A stretch of DNA of 64,000 bases from contig NZ_CP082918.1 in assembly GCF_019931755.1 (NCBI RefSeq), forward strand, positions 1,220,001-1,284,000, in the 5' to 3' direction. Position numbers and translations under genes: made by a program. The DNA comes from Sutcliffiella horikoshii (GTDB lineage Bacteria > Bacillota > Bacilli > Bacillales > Bacillaceae_I). Each line of letters begins with the position of its first letter. Position 1 is the stretch's first letter. Shown here one piece after another: positions 55,111 to 62,944 of this stretch. Below the pieces are notes generated by a model. The model was given only the letters and a program-made list of their open reading frames with translations. It did not search any database and was not told the DNA's origin.

Positions 55111-56961
55111 ATGTGCGGTATTGCTGGATGGATAGATTGGAAGAAAGATATTAAGGATCAGAAGGATATAGTAAAAAAGATGGCGGAAACTTTATCATTG
55201 CGTGGTCCGGATGATACAAACATTTGGATGGACCGTCATGTGGGATTTGGCCATAAACGTTTAGCTGTTGTTGACCTTGAAGGCGGGAAGCAGCCGATGA
55301 CAAGGAATAAAGCAGAGGATAACTATACGATCTGTTATAACGGTGAGCTTTATAATACAGAAGATATTAGAAAAGAATTGATGAAAAGAGGCTATGGCTT
55401 TAAAGGGCATTCTGACACAGAAGTTTTACTGACGGCCTATATGGAATGGAAAGAAGAGTGTGTCCATCATTTAAATGGCATTTTTGCTTTTGCCATTTGG
55501 GATGAAGAAGAGGAAAAGTTATTCATTGCAAGAGACAGACTTGGGGTGAAGCCTTTATTTTACCATCAAGGGGAGGGGACGTTGCTTTTTGGATCCGAAC
55601 TGAAAGCACTGCTCGCTCACCCGGAAGTCTCGAGTGAGGTTGGATACGACGGATTGGCAGAAATCTTTGGACTTGGACCTTCTCGTTCACCAGGTCATGG
55701 CCTTTTTCATGCAATCAAAGAGCTGCGGCCGGCACATTTAATGATTATGAGTAAAAGGGAAGGGCTGAAAATCAAGCGATACTGGAATGTAGAGAGCAGG
55801 CCGCATACCGATAGTTTCGAGGAAACGGTGGAGAAAGTGCGCTATTTGTTCACGGATGCGGTAACAAGACAACTTGTATCAGATGTGCCGGTATGTACGT
55901 TCCTTTCGGGCGGCTTGGATTCAAGTGCCATTACGGCAATCGCTGCAAATGCTTTTAAAAATGAAGGAAAGCCTCCACTAAATACCTATTCCATTGATTA
56001 TGAGGAAAATGATAAGTATTTCAAAGCAAATGAATTTCAGCCAAATTCCGATGAGAAGTGGATAAGAAAAATGACGGAAACCTTTGGTACCGTTCATCAT
56101 CAATCCATTATTTCACAAACCAATCTTGCGGCATATTTAAAAGAAGCGGTGCTAGTAAGAGACCAACCGGGAATGGCGGATATAGACTCCTCTTTATTAT
56201 GGTTTTGCAGGGAAATCAAACAGAATTATGTAGTAAGTCTTTCTGGGGAATGTGCAGATGAAATTTTTGGAGGTTACCCGTGGTTCCATCGACCAGAAGA
56301 TCTTGCTTCAAGTAACTTTCCTTGGATGCGTTCCACCCAAGCCAGAATGGAGCTGCTTCGACCGGAATGGAGAAGAAAGCTGAAACTAGATGAATATATT
56401 ACTTCCAAATTTGAAGAAACGGTAGCGGAGACGCCTAGATTAGAAGGAGAAAGTCTAGTTGAAGCGCGCAGACGCGAATTGTTCTATTTAAATATGATTT
56501 GGTTCATGACAACACTGTTAGATCGCAAGGACAGAATGAGTATGGGGGCAAGCTTGGAAGTTCGCGTTCCTTTTGCGGATCACCGATTGGTGGAGTATGT
56601 CTGGAATATCCCTTGGGAAATGAAAATGCACGGCAACAGGGAAAAGGGAATCTTGAGAAAAGCTTTAGAAGGAATACTTCCAGATGAAGTGCTTTACAGG
56701 AAAAAGAGTCCCTATCCAAAGACCCATCATCCAGTTTATACGAAATTGGTTAGAAACTGGCTGAAAGAAATTCTGGAAGATACACATAGTCCGTTACTTG
56801 AATTTATGGATAAGAAGAAGCTGCAAGAGATCGTTTCTTCAGAAGGGAAAGCCTTTCAAGTCCCTTGGTTCGGTCAGCTGATGACAGGTCCTCAACTATT
56901 AGCTCACCTCGCACAAATTCATGTATGGTTTACTCATTATGGTGTAACAATAAAGGAATAA
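55111..56961 (+). CDS. asnO: Asparagine synthetase (glutamine-hydrolysing), AsnO type
   Basis: Makes asparagine from aspartate, glutamine and ATP. 616 residues, against 614 in B. subtilis AsnO. The ATG at 55111 exposes the catalytic N-terminal Cys2 (MCGIAGW) of the glutaminase domain, which also shows RGPDD and YNGELYN. The synthetase domain has the P-loop FLSGGLDSSAI near residue 267. AAGGAG lies 12 bp before the ATG, a little long. In B. subtilis asnO is the sporulation-linked paralogue; its position between yisN and the yisP locus supports the same name here. Confidence 0.93.
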   Translation: MCGIAGWIDWKKDIKDQKDIVKKMAETLSLRGPDDTNIWMDRHVGFGHKRLAVVDLEGGKQPMTRNKAEDNYTICYNGELYNTEDIRKELMKRGYGFKGHSDTEVLLTAYMEWKEECVHHLNGIFAFAIWDEEEEKLFIARDRLGVKPLFYHQGEGTLLFGSELKALLAHPEVSSEVGYDGLAEIFGLGPSRSPGHGLFHAIKELRPAHLMIMSKREGLKIKRYWNVESRPHTDSFEETVEKVRYLFTDAVTRQLVSDVPVCTFLSGGLDSSAITAIAANAFKNEGKPPLNTYSIDYEENDKYFKANEFQPNSDEKWIRKMTETFGTVHHQSIISQTNLAAYLKEAVLVRDQPGMADIDSSLLWFCREIKQNYVVSLSGECADEIFGGYPWFHRPEDLASSNFPWMRSTQARMELLRPEWRRKLKLDEYITSKFEETVAETPRLEGESLVEARRRELFYLNMIWFMTTLLDRKDRMSMGASLEVRVPFADHRLVEYVWNIPWEMKMHGNREKGILRKALEGILPDEVLYRKKSPYPKTHHPVYTKLVRNWLKEILEDTHSPLLEFMDKKKLQEIVSSEGKAFQVPWFGQLMTGPQLLAHLAQIHVWFTHYGVTIKE

Positions 56962-57026
56962 ATTGCTAAGTATGATTAAATATGTTTTGATTAGAGTATA
57001 AAAACGCTTTAATGTATTAAAGAATT

Positions 57027-57051
57027 AAAAACTCCTGGTTAGGAGTTTTTA
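57027..57051 (+). terminator. Terminator after asnO
   Basis: AAAACTCCT / AGGAGTTTT stem with a 4-base loop and T tail. Confidence 0.88.
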
Positions 57052-57111
57052 TTTCCATATTAGCATGTACAAGCCTCCAACCCGTTTTTTACATAGAAAG
57101 AGTGTTATTGA

Positions 57112-57140
57112 TTGTAAGAGTTATTACTATTGTGTATAAT
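57112..57140 (+). promoter_or_regulatory. Probable promoter of the crt operon
   Basis: TTGTAA, 17 bp, TATAAT, 62 bp before the first desaturase gene. A second TATAAT lies 10 bp further on but lacks a good -35. Confidence 0.6.
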
Positions 57141-57201
57141 GTTTGTATAATCTTTGTTTAATTGATGAACGGTTTTTTTGGAATGAGGAGGCGTACTAAA
57201 A

Positions 57202-58728
57202 ATGAGCAAAAAAATTGTAGTGGTTGGTGCAGGACCAGGTGGTCTGGCAGCTGCCATGATGCTCTCGGCGAATGGCTATGAAGTGACTGTAATGGAAAAG
57301 CAACCTTATGTTGGAGGGAGAAACTCTGCTATAAAATTGGGGGATTTCACTTTCGATATGGGGCCAACCTTTTTAAGTATGCCTCAGATTGCAGAGGAGA
57401 TTTTTCAGGAATCAAGACGAAACATGCATGACTACATGGAAATGAAAGAATTAAAAGACATGTATGAACTAGTATTCCCTGATAAGTCTTTTATGGTGAC
57501 TCGTAATAAGGAAAAAATGAAAGAAACCATTGAACGGTATTTTCCGGGAGATGGAGAGGGCTACGAACGATTTATGTCTGAGACGGAGAAACGGATGGAC
57601 GCCCTTACTCCGATTCTTCAAGGGAAAATGGATCGTTTCTATCATTATTTTCAATGGAAAGTGATTAAAGCGTTGCCGCAGCTCAGCCTTGGCAGCAGTT
57701 TGTATGATCAATTAAGTAAATATTTCCGACAAGAACAACTCAAGCTTGCGTTCACTTTTCAATCCAAATATTTAGGAATGTCCCCGTGGGAATGTCCTGG
57801 TGCTTTCTCCATTCTATCCTGGATGGAGCATGCATATGGAATCTATCATCCTATTGGAGGGGTCAATCAGCTTTCCGAAAGCATGGCGAAAGTCGTGAAA
57901 GAATATGGTGGGACGATTAACCTTGGTACAGGTGTTAAAAAGCTTTGGCTAGACGGCCGCAAAGTGAAAGGTGTCATTTTGGAGAATGGCTCAAAAGTGG
58001 AAGCGGATGAAGTGGTGGTTAACGGTGACTTTGCCCATGTGATGACAAACTTAGTAGATGACAATGTATTACAAAAGTACAGCAAACGGAAGCTTGAAAA
58101 GAAAAAGTATTCCTGCTCCACTTTTATGATCTACCTTGGACTGGACACTACTTATGATCTTCCACACCACAGCATTATTTTTGCGGAAGACTACAAAAAG
58201 AATGTGGAAGAGATCACTAAAACAAAAAAACTTTCAAGTGACCCATCCATCTATGTACAGAATGCTTCTGTAACTGACCCTACATTGGCTCCAAAAGGAA
58301 AATCTGCCCTTTATATCCTTGCACCTGTTCCAAACAACTTCAGTGAGATAGATTGGCAGGAGAATAAAGATAAATTCCGAGAATTAGTCTTTCAAACTCT
58401 TGAGAAAAAGAGCGGATTTAAAGGCCTGAGGGATCACATAGAAGTAGAAAAAATCATTACACCGGCTGATTGGGAAAAAGAGGTACTTGTCTATAAAGGT
58501 GCTACTTTCAACCTTGGCCATCAATTGACACAGATGATGGTATTGCGCCCGCATAATAAATTCGAAGAGCTTGAAAACTGTTGGCTTGTTGGTGGGGGTA
58601 CGCATCCAGGAAGCGGATTGCCGACCATCCTTGAATCAGCAAGAATCACAACCCGGCTACTAAGGGAAAAGCACGAAACACATGCTCAAAAAAGCTTTCA
58701 AGCGCAAAGATTGGAGAAGGCTCAATGA
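57202..58728 (+). CDS. Phytoene/diapophytoene desaturase-family oxidoreductase
   Basis: FAD-dependent carotenoid enzyme of 508 residues. The N-terminal dinucleotide motif is VVGAGPGGLAAAMML, followed by the CrtI-family FDMGPTFLSMP segment. The C-terminal bacterial desaturase signature is NCWLVGGGTHPGSGLPTILESARI. First gene of a three-gene operon and overlapping the next by 4 bp. It probably desaturates dehydrosqualene (4,4'-diapophytoene) or acts on a later C30 intermediate; sequence alone does not tell desaturase from oxygenase for this copy. GAGGAGG site before the ATG. Confidence 0.85.
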   Translation: MSKKIVVVGAGPGGLAAAMMLSANGYEVTVMEKQPYVGGRNSAIKLGDFTFDMGPTFLSMPQIAEEIFQESRRNMHDYMEMKELKDMYELVFPDKSFMVTRNKEKMKETIERYFPGDGEGYERFMSETEKRMDALTPILQGKMDRFYHYFQWKVIKALPQLSLGSSLYDQLSKYFRQEQLKLAFTFQSKYLGMSPWECPGAFSILSWMEHAYGIYHPIGGVNQLSESMAKVVKEYGGTINLGTGVKKLWLDGRKVKGVILENGSKVEADEVVVNGDFAHVMTNLVDDNVLQKYSKRKLEKKKYSCSTFMIYLGLDTTYDLPHHSIIFAEDYKKNVEEITKTKKLSSDPSIYVQNASVTDPTLAPKGKSALYILAPVPNNFSEIDWQENKDKFRELVFQTLEKKSGFKGLRDHIEVEKIITPADWEKEVLVYKGATFNLGHQLTQMMVLRPHNKFEELENCWLVGGGTHPGSGLPTILESARITTRLLREKHETHAQKSFQAQRLEKAQ

Positions 58729-60227
58729 GTAAACATATTGCAATAGCAGGAGCAGGTATCGGTGGTATGATAACAGCGCTTCTATTAAAGAAGCAAGGGT
58801 TTCAAGTTAGCTTATATGAGAAAGAAAAACAAGCAGGAGGTAGACTTGCTTTTGTCGAAAAGGAAGGGTACCGGATAGATCAAGGTCCAACTATCGTCCT
58901 GCTGCCGGATATGCTGAAAGAAATTTTAGCGGAAGCCGGCGTGTCTGAAGATGCTTGGGAGCTACTTGGCCTTGATACCCTTTATACCATTCATTTCAAA
59001 GATGGAAAGAAATACACGAAGTATAAAGACAAAAATACACAATTACAAGAGTTATCAAAGCAATTTCCGGGTGAAGAAGAAGGCTTTAAGCAATATATGA
59101 CGGACATGAAAAAGAGCTTTGAGGTCGGGAAAGCCTCCTTCCTGGAGAAATCGTTTACGCGAAAACGAGATTTCTGGACGGGGAAAAATCTTAAGACCTT
59201 GCTTAGGTTAAAAGCTTATCATTCAACCAAAAAATTCGCAGGATCCTATTTCAAGGACGAACGCCTCCGAGAAGCGTATTCCCTTCAAACATTATATATT
59301 GGAGGAAATCCACAAACGGCACCTGCCATGTATAGTTTAATTCCATACAGTGAGCATGAACATGGCATCCATTATGTAAAAGGTGGCTATGCCTCTCTCG
59401 TTGATGTACTGGTGGAAACTGTGAAAGCCAACGGAATTCCGCTGCATTTATCCAGTAAGGTGGAAAAAATTCAAAAAGAACATGGACGCGTTTCATCCAT
59501 TAAAGTTAATGATGAGACTATTAAAGTGGATGGACTTGTGTGGAATGGTGATTTTCCTGCCTCAGCTGAACACTTCGACATTAAGAAAAACTATGAACCT
59601 TCCTCAGGATGTGTATTATTATATTTTGGATTGGATGGAACCTATCAGGATTCAGATGTTCACCAATTTTTCATGGGTGGAAATTTCGAACAGCATATGA
59701 AAGAAGTGTTTCAAGAGAAGAAGGTCCCAACAGATCCTTCATTCTACACGTTTAATCCAAGCGTAATCGATTCCACATTGGCTCCAGATGGAAAAAGCGT
59801 CCTTTACGTCCTTATTCCGGTTCCATCTGGCAGCCATATAGATTGGAGTAAGGAAAAGTCTTTTATAGACAGGATGATCAAGAGTATTGAGAATAGAGCC
59901 TTTCCTGAATTGACTAAACGAATGGAATGGATGGAAGTAAGAACACCTAATGATGCCGAGCGCGACGGACTGTTCCAAGGTGGTAGCTTCGGTATCGCTC
60001 CGAATTTATTTCAGTCTGGTGTATTCCGCCCTCAGGCTAAACCATCTTCTACGCTTGCCAATGTTTATGCAACGGGTGCATCCATACACCCTGGTGGTGG
60101 AATTCCAATTGTTATGCAAAGCGCGAAGCTTGCAGCAAACCAGATTATCCATGATTTTGCCCATCATTCATTTGCAAAGGATGTGAATCTCAATGAACGA
60201 CTTAATGAAAGCATATCATCATTGTGA
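58725..60227 (+). CDS. crtN: Diapophytoene desaturase, CrtN-like
   Basis: A second FAD-dependent desaturase of 500 residues. Motifs: IAGAGIGGMITALLL, RIDQGPTIVLLPDML and, late, YATGASIHPGGGIPIVMQSAKL. The middle segment AYSLQTLYIGGNPQTAPAMY resembles S. aureus CrtN (FQTLYIGIDPKRGPSLY), so this is the best candidate for the dehydrosqualene desaturase. It overlaps the previous gene by 4 bp and crtM by 35 bp. Roles of the two paralogues could still be exchanged. Confidence 0.82.
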   Translation: MSKHIAIAGAGIGGMITALLLKKQGFQVSLYEKEKQAGGRLAFVEKEGYRIDQGPTIVLLPDMLKEILAEAGVSEDAWELLGLDTLYTIHFKDGKKYTKYKDKNTQLQELSKQFPGEEEGFKQYMTDMKKSFEVGKASFLEKSFTRKRDFWTGKNLKTLLRLKAYHSTKKFAGSYFKDERLREAYSLQTLYIGGNPQTAPAMYSLIPYSEHEHGIHYVKGGYASLVDVLVETVKANGIPLHLSSKVEKIQKEHGRVSSIKVNDETIKVDGLVWNGDFPASAEHFDIKKNYEPSSGCVLLYFGLDGTYQDSDVHQFFMGGNFEQHMKEVFQEKKVPTDPSFYTFNPSVIDSTLAPDGKSVLYVLIPVPSGSHIDWSKEKSFIDRMIKSIENRAFPELTKRMEWMEVRTPNDAERDGLFQGGSFGIAPNLFQSGVFRPQAKPSSTLANVYATGASIHPGGGIPIVMQSAKLAANQIIHDFAHHSFAKDVNLNERLNESISSL

Positions 60228-61026
60228 ATCCATAATTAAAGAACATTCCAAAACATTTTATAAAGCATTTATGCTCCTGCCTAAAGAAAAGAAGCAGGCA
60301 GTTTGGGCTGTTTATGCGTTTTGCCGGCAGGTTGACGATATAGTGGATGAAGGAGTGAATCCGAAAGAAGAGCTTTTTACATTCAAAGGGATGTTTGCTG
60401 ACTTTCTAGAAGGTGAATTGCCGTCAGAAGATCCAATGTGGCTAGCTCTTCAGGATGTGTTCAATCGATACGAGATGGATGTCCAATCCTTTCATGACAT
60501 GATAGTTGGCCAAGAAATGGACTTATATAAGAATTTGTATTATTCAGAGGAGGAAGTGTTGCATTACTCCTACCATGTAGCAAGTACTGTTGGACTGATG
60601 CTGCTACCGATACTTGCACCAAAGAAAAAAGATGAATTACGAGAGGATGCCATTGCGCTCGGACAGGCGATGCAGATTACTAATATTCTTCGGGATATTG
60701 GAGAAGACCTTGAGCGTGATAGAATCTATATTCCTATTGAAAAGTTGGAAAAAGCCGGCTATTCATTGGATGACTTGAATAAGCATATCGTGAATAACAA
60801 GTTCATATCGGTATGGGAAGAGATGGCGAACAAAGCGGAAAGTCTTTATGAACAGGCGTTAAGTACGATTCATCTGTATCCGATGCATTCGAGAACTCCT
60901 GTAAAGGGAGCGGCCTATTTATATCGGGCGATACTAGGTTCGATTCGCAAAAAGGGATATTCAGTATTTAAAACAAAGCATTATGTTACAGGAGAAGAAA
61001 AGCAGCAAATCATATCGCAAATATAA
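60193..61026 (+). CDS. crtM: Dehydrosqualene/phytoene synthase, CrtM-like
   Basis: Condenses two prenyl diphosphates head-to-head; with CrtN/CrtP-type partners the likely substrate is farnesyl diphosphate, giving the C30 backbone. 277 residues. Both Asp-rich metal motifs are intact: DDIVD (residues 48-52) and DIGED in NILRDIGEDLERDR near residue 165. It is thus not an evident remnant. It occupies the locus of B. subtilis yisP, a relative reported to make farnesol. The start at 60193 lies in the end of crtN; an ATG at 60205 is an alternative. Confidence 0.9.
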   Translation: MNDLMKAYHHCESIIKEHSKTFYKAFMLLPKEKKQAVWAVYAFCRQVDDIVDEGVNPKEELFTFKGMFADFLEGELPSEDPMWLALQDVFNRYEMDVQSFHDMIVGQEMDLYKNLYYSEEEVLHYSYHVASTVGLMLLPILAPKKKDELREDAIALGQAMQITNILRDIGEDLERDRIYIPIEKLEKAGYSLDDLNKHIVNNKFISVWEEMANKAESLYEQALSTIHLYPMHSRTPVKGAAYLYRAILGSIRKKGYSVFKTKHYVTGEEKQQIISQI

Positions 61027-61057
61027 AAACCACAGTCCAGATGGGCTGTGGTTTTAT
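61026..61057 (+). terminator. Terminator of the crtI/N-crtM operon
   Basis: AAAACCACAG / CTGTGGTTTT stem, starting at the crtM stop codon. The tail (ATTTG) is only moderately T-rich. Confidence 0.82.
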
Positions 61058-61085
61058 TTGAAGGATAAGAATGTAACTAGATACG

Positions 61086-61429
61086 GTTGATTTCCGTTCC
61101 AGGCGCTTCGCTTTCCTGCGGGCGGTCCGGAAGCCTCCTTGGGCATTCGCCCTGCGGGGTCTTCCCTGTCCCTTCCTCCCGCGGGAGTCTGCGCGCCTTC
61201 CACTCCAATCAACAAGGTTGCTTCTTTGAAGCTAAGTTTTAAAAACCTTTTAATTGAGTTAACTGAAATGGCATTAACATACCTTTACGTAATTTCTAGC
61301 TGTGGATTGGAGCAAATGGCGTAGACTCCAGCGGGGGAGTAACGGTAGCTTGAGACCCCACAGCGCAGCGAGGAGGCTTAAGCACCGTCCCGCGGAAAGC
61401 GAAGCCATTTGCGGAAAGGAACAGCGGCG
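61086..61429 (+). repeat. Structured intergenic repeat, full copy 5
   Basis: Full element between the two convergent carotenoid operons. The left arm has inner hairpin GGAAG/CTTCC and loop stem GGGC/GCCC, both compensatory relative to copies 1, 3 and 4. The right arm has GCTTGAG/CTTAAGC with one G-T pair. The left arm is the closest match to the solitary arm at 25737-25863. Confidence 0.9.
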
Positions 61430-61477
61430 ATAAACCAAAAACTTATGTCTTATAATAAAAAGGCAATTTATCAGGTT

Positions 61478-62944
61478 TTATTTATTTGCTTTACTTATGG
61501 CATCTGCAACATTTAGGCCGGATAGTGTGACCATCGGCGAGCCGCCGCCAGGGTGGGTGGAACCGCCGACAAAGTACAGATTGGCAATATCAGCGGATTT
61601 GTTCCTTGGACGGAAAAACGCATCTGTTTTACGGTTGGATGCCATCCCGTATAAAGCTCCTCTAAAAGCGCCAAAAGTAGTCTCAATATCTTTTGGAGTA
61701 ATCACCTTCTCAGAGAGCACATTCTCTTTCAACGATAACCCTCTTTTTGCCAATGTGTCATAGATAAGTTCCTTATAGTCATTAGCATTCTCGTTATGAG
61801 GTGATGTTGCTGGTGCATTCACCAAGATGAAAAGGTTGTCCCCATTTGGACTTTTCTCCTTTTCTGTAAAAGAAGAATTACTCAAATAGATGGTGGGGTC
61901 ACTCGCATAAGCTTTCTCCTCAAATAAACTGTTGAACTCTTGCTTGTAATCGCTAGAAAAATAGACAGTATGATGTAATAGTTCAGCATGTCTCTTCTTC
62001 ATTTCTGCAAGTACCACATAAGCAGAGATGGAAGGTTCAAATTTTGCCGCCTTCTTATCTGAAAAATGCGGCCTGTCCACTTCCTTTACAAGTTCTGGAT
62101 ATGCGACAAGAAGATCTGCATTCATGACAACTGTATCGGCAGGAAAGCGTGCCCCGTCTTCTGTTGATACAGAAACAGCCTGTTTGTTCTTGACTTCCAT
62201 ACTGGTAACCTTGCAATTAGTATGGATTATAACTCCGAGCTTCTTTGCGAGTTTCTCGAATCCTTCTGCAATTATTGTGTTACCGCCTTTTGTATAGTAG
62301 ACACCTTCTACAAGCTCCAAATAAGCGATAAGGCCAAAAGTTGCAGGAGAGACATAGGGAGAGGAGCCGATATAGGTGGCATATCGGTCGAGTGCTTGTA
62401 TGACAAAAGGGTTAGTGAAATACTTTCGGTGAAAACGATGCAAGGACTGTAACGGACGCACCTTGCTGAAGGAATATCCTAACCCTGGTGAGAGATAATC
62501 CGCAGTGGAGGTAAAGGTCCTCCGGAAAAACTGACTTTCTCCCATCTTATACAAGCGCGTGACTTCCTCCAAATAAGAAGGATAATTCTTGGCACCTGCC
62601 GGGTCGAGCGTTGCCAGCTGGTCCAGCATTTTGTCTCTATCAGAACTGAAGTCAAAAACAGCCCCATCTGGTGAAAAATTACGAGTATGGGAAGGGAGTT
62701 TAATAAATTCAAAGTACGAATCGGGATTTTCCCCTGTTTGAGAAATAACTTCCCTGAATACATGTGGCATCGTAATCGTATTCGGTCCAAAATCAAAAGA
62801 TGCCTCTCCCAATTGAACAGGCATCAGCTTTCCACCTAAGTGGTTGTTCTTTTCCAATAATGTTACAGTGAATCCCTTGGCAGCAAGACTGATTGCGGCA
62901 GACAATCCACCAAGGCCTCCACCTATGACAACGACATTTTTCAT
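61478..62944 (-). CDS. crtP: Carotenoid oxygenase, CrtP-like (CrtNb)
   Basis: Third FAD-dependent member of the desaturase family here, 488 residues. Motifs: VVIGGGLGGLSAAISLA, FDFGPNTITMPHVF and YFVGGSTHPGGGSPMVTLSG. The last closely resembles S. aureus CrtP ([20 protein letters not shown]), the 4,4'-diaponeurosporene oxygenase, so terminal methyl oxidation is the likely role. It overlaps the upstream glycosyltransferase gene by 4 bp, on the strand opposite to crtM. No clear terminator was found before copy 5. Confidence 0.83.
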   Translation of the reverse strand: MKNVVVIGGGLGGLSAAISLAAKGFTVTLLEKNNHLGGKLMPVQLGEASFDFGPNTITMPHVFREVISQTGENPDSYFEFIKLPSHTRNFSPDGAVFDFSSDRDKMLDQLATLDPAGAKNYPSYLEEVTRLYKMGESQFFRRTFTSTADYLSPGLGYSFSKVRPLQSLHRFHRKYFTNPFVIQALDRYATYIGSSPYVSPATFGLIAYLELVEGVYYTKGGNTIIAEGFEKLAKKLGVIIHTNCKVTSMEVKNKQAVSVSTEDGARFPADTVVMNADLLVAYPELVKEVDRPHFSDKKAAKFEPSISAYVVLAEMKKRHAELLHHTVYFSSDYKQEFNSLFEEKAYASDPTIYLSNSSFTEKEKSPNGDNLFILVNAPATSPHNENANDYKELIYDTLAKRGLSLKENVLSEKVITPKDIETTFGAFRGALYGMASNRKTDAFFRPRNKSADIANLYFVGGSTHPGGGSPMVTLSGLNVADAISKANK

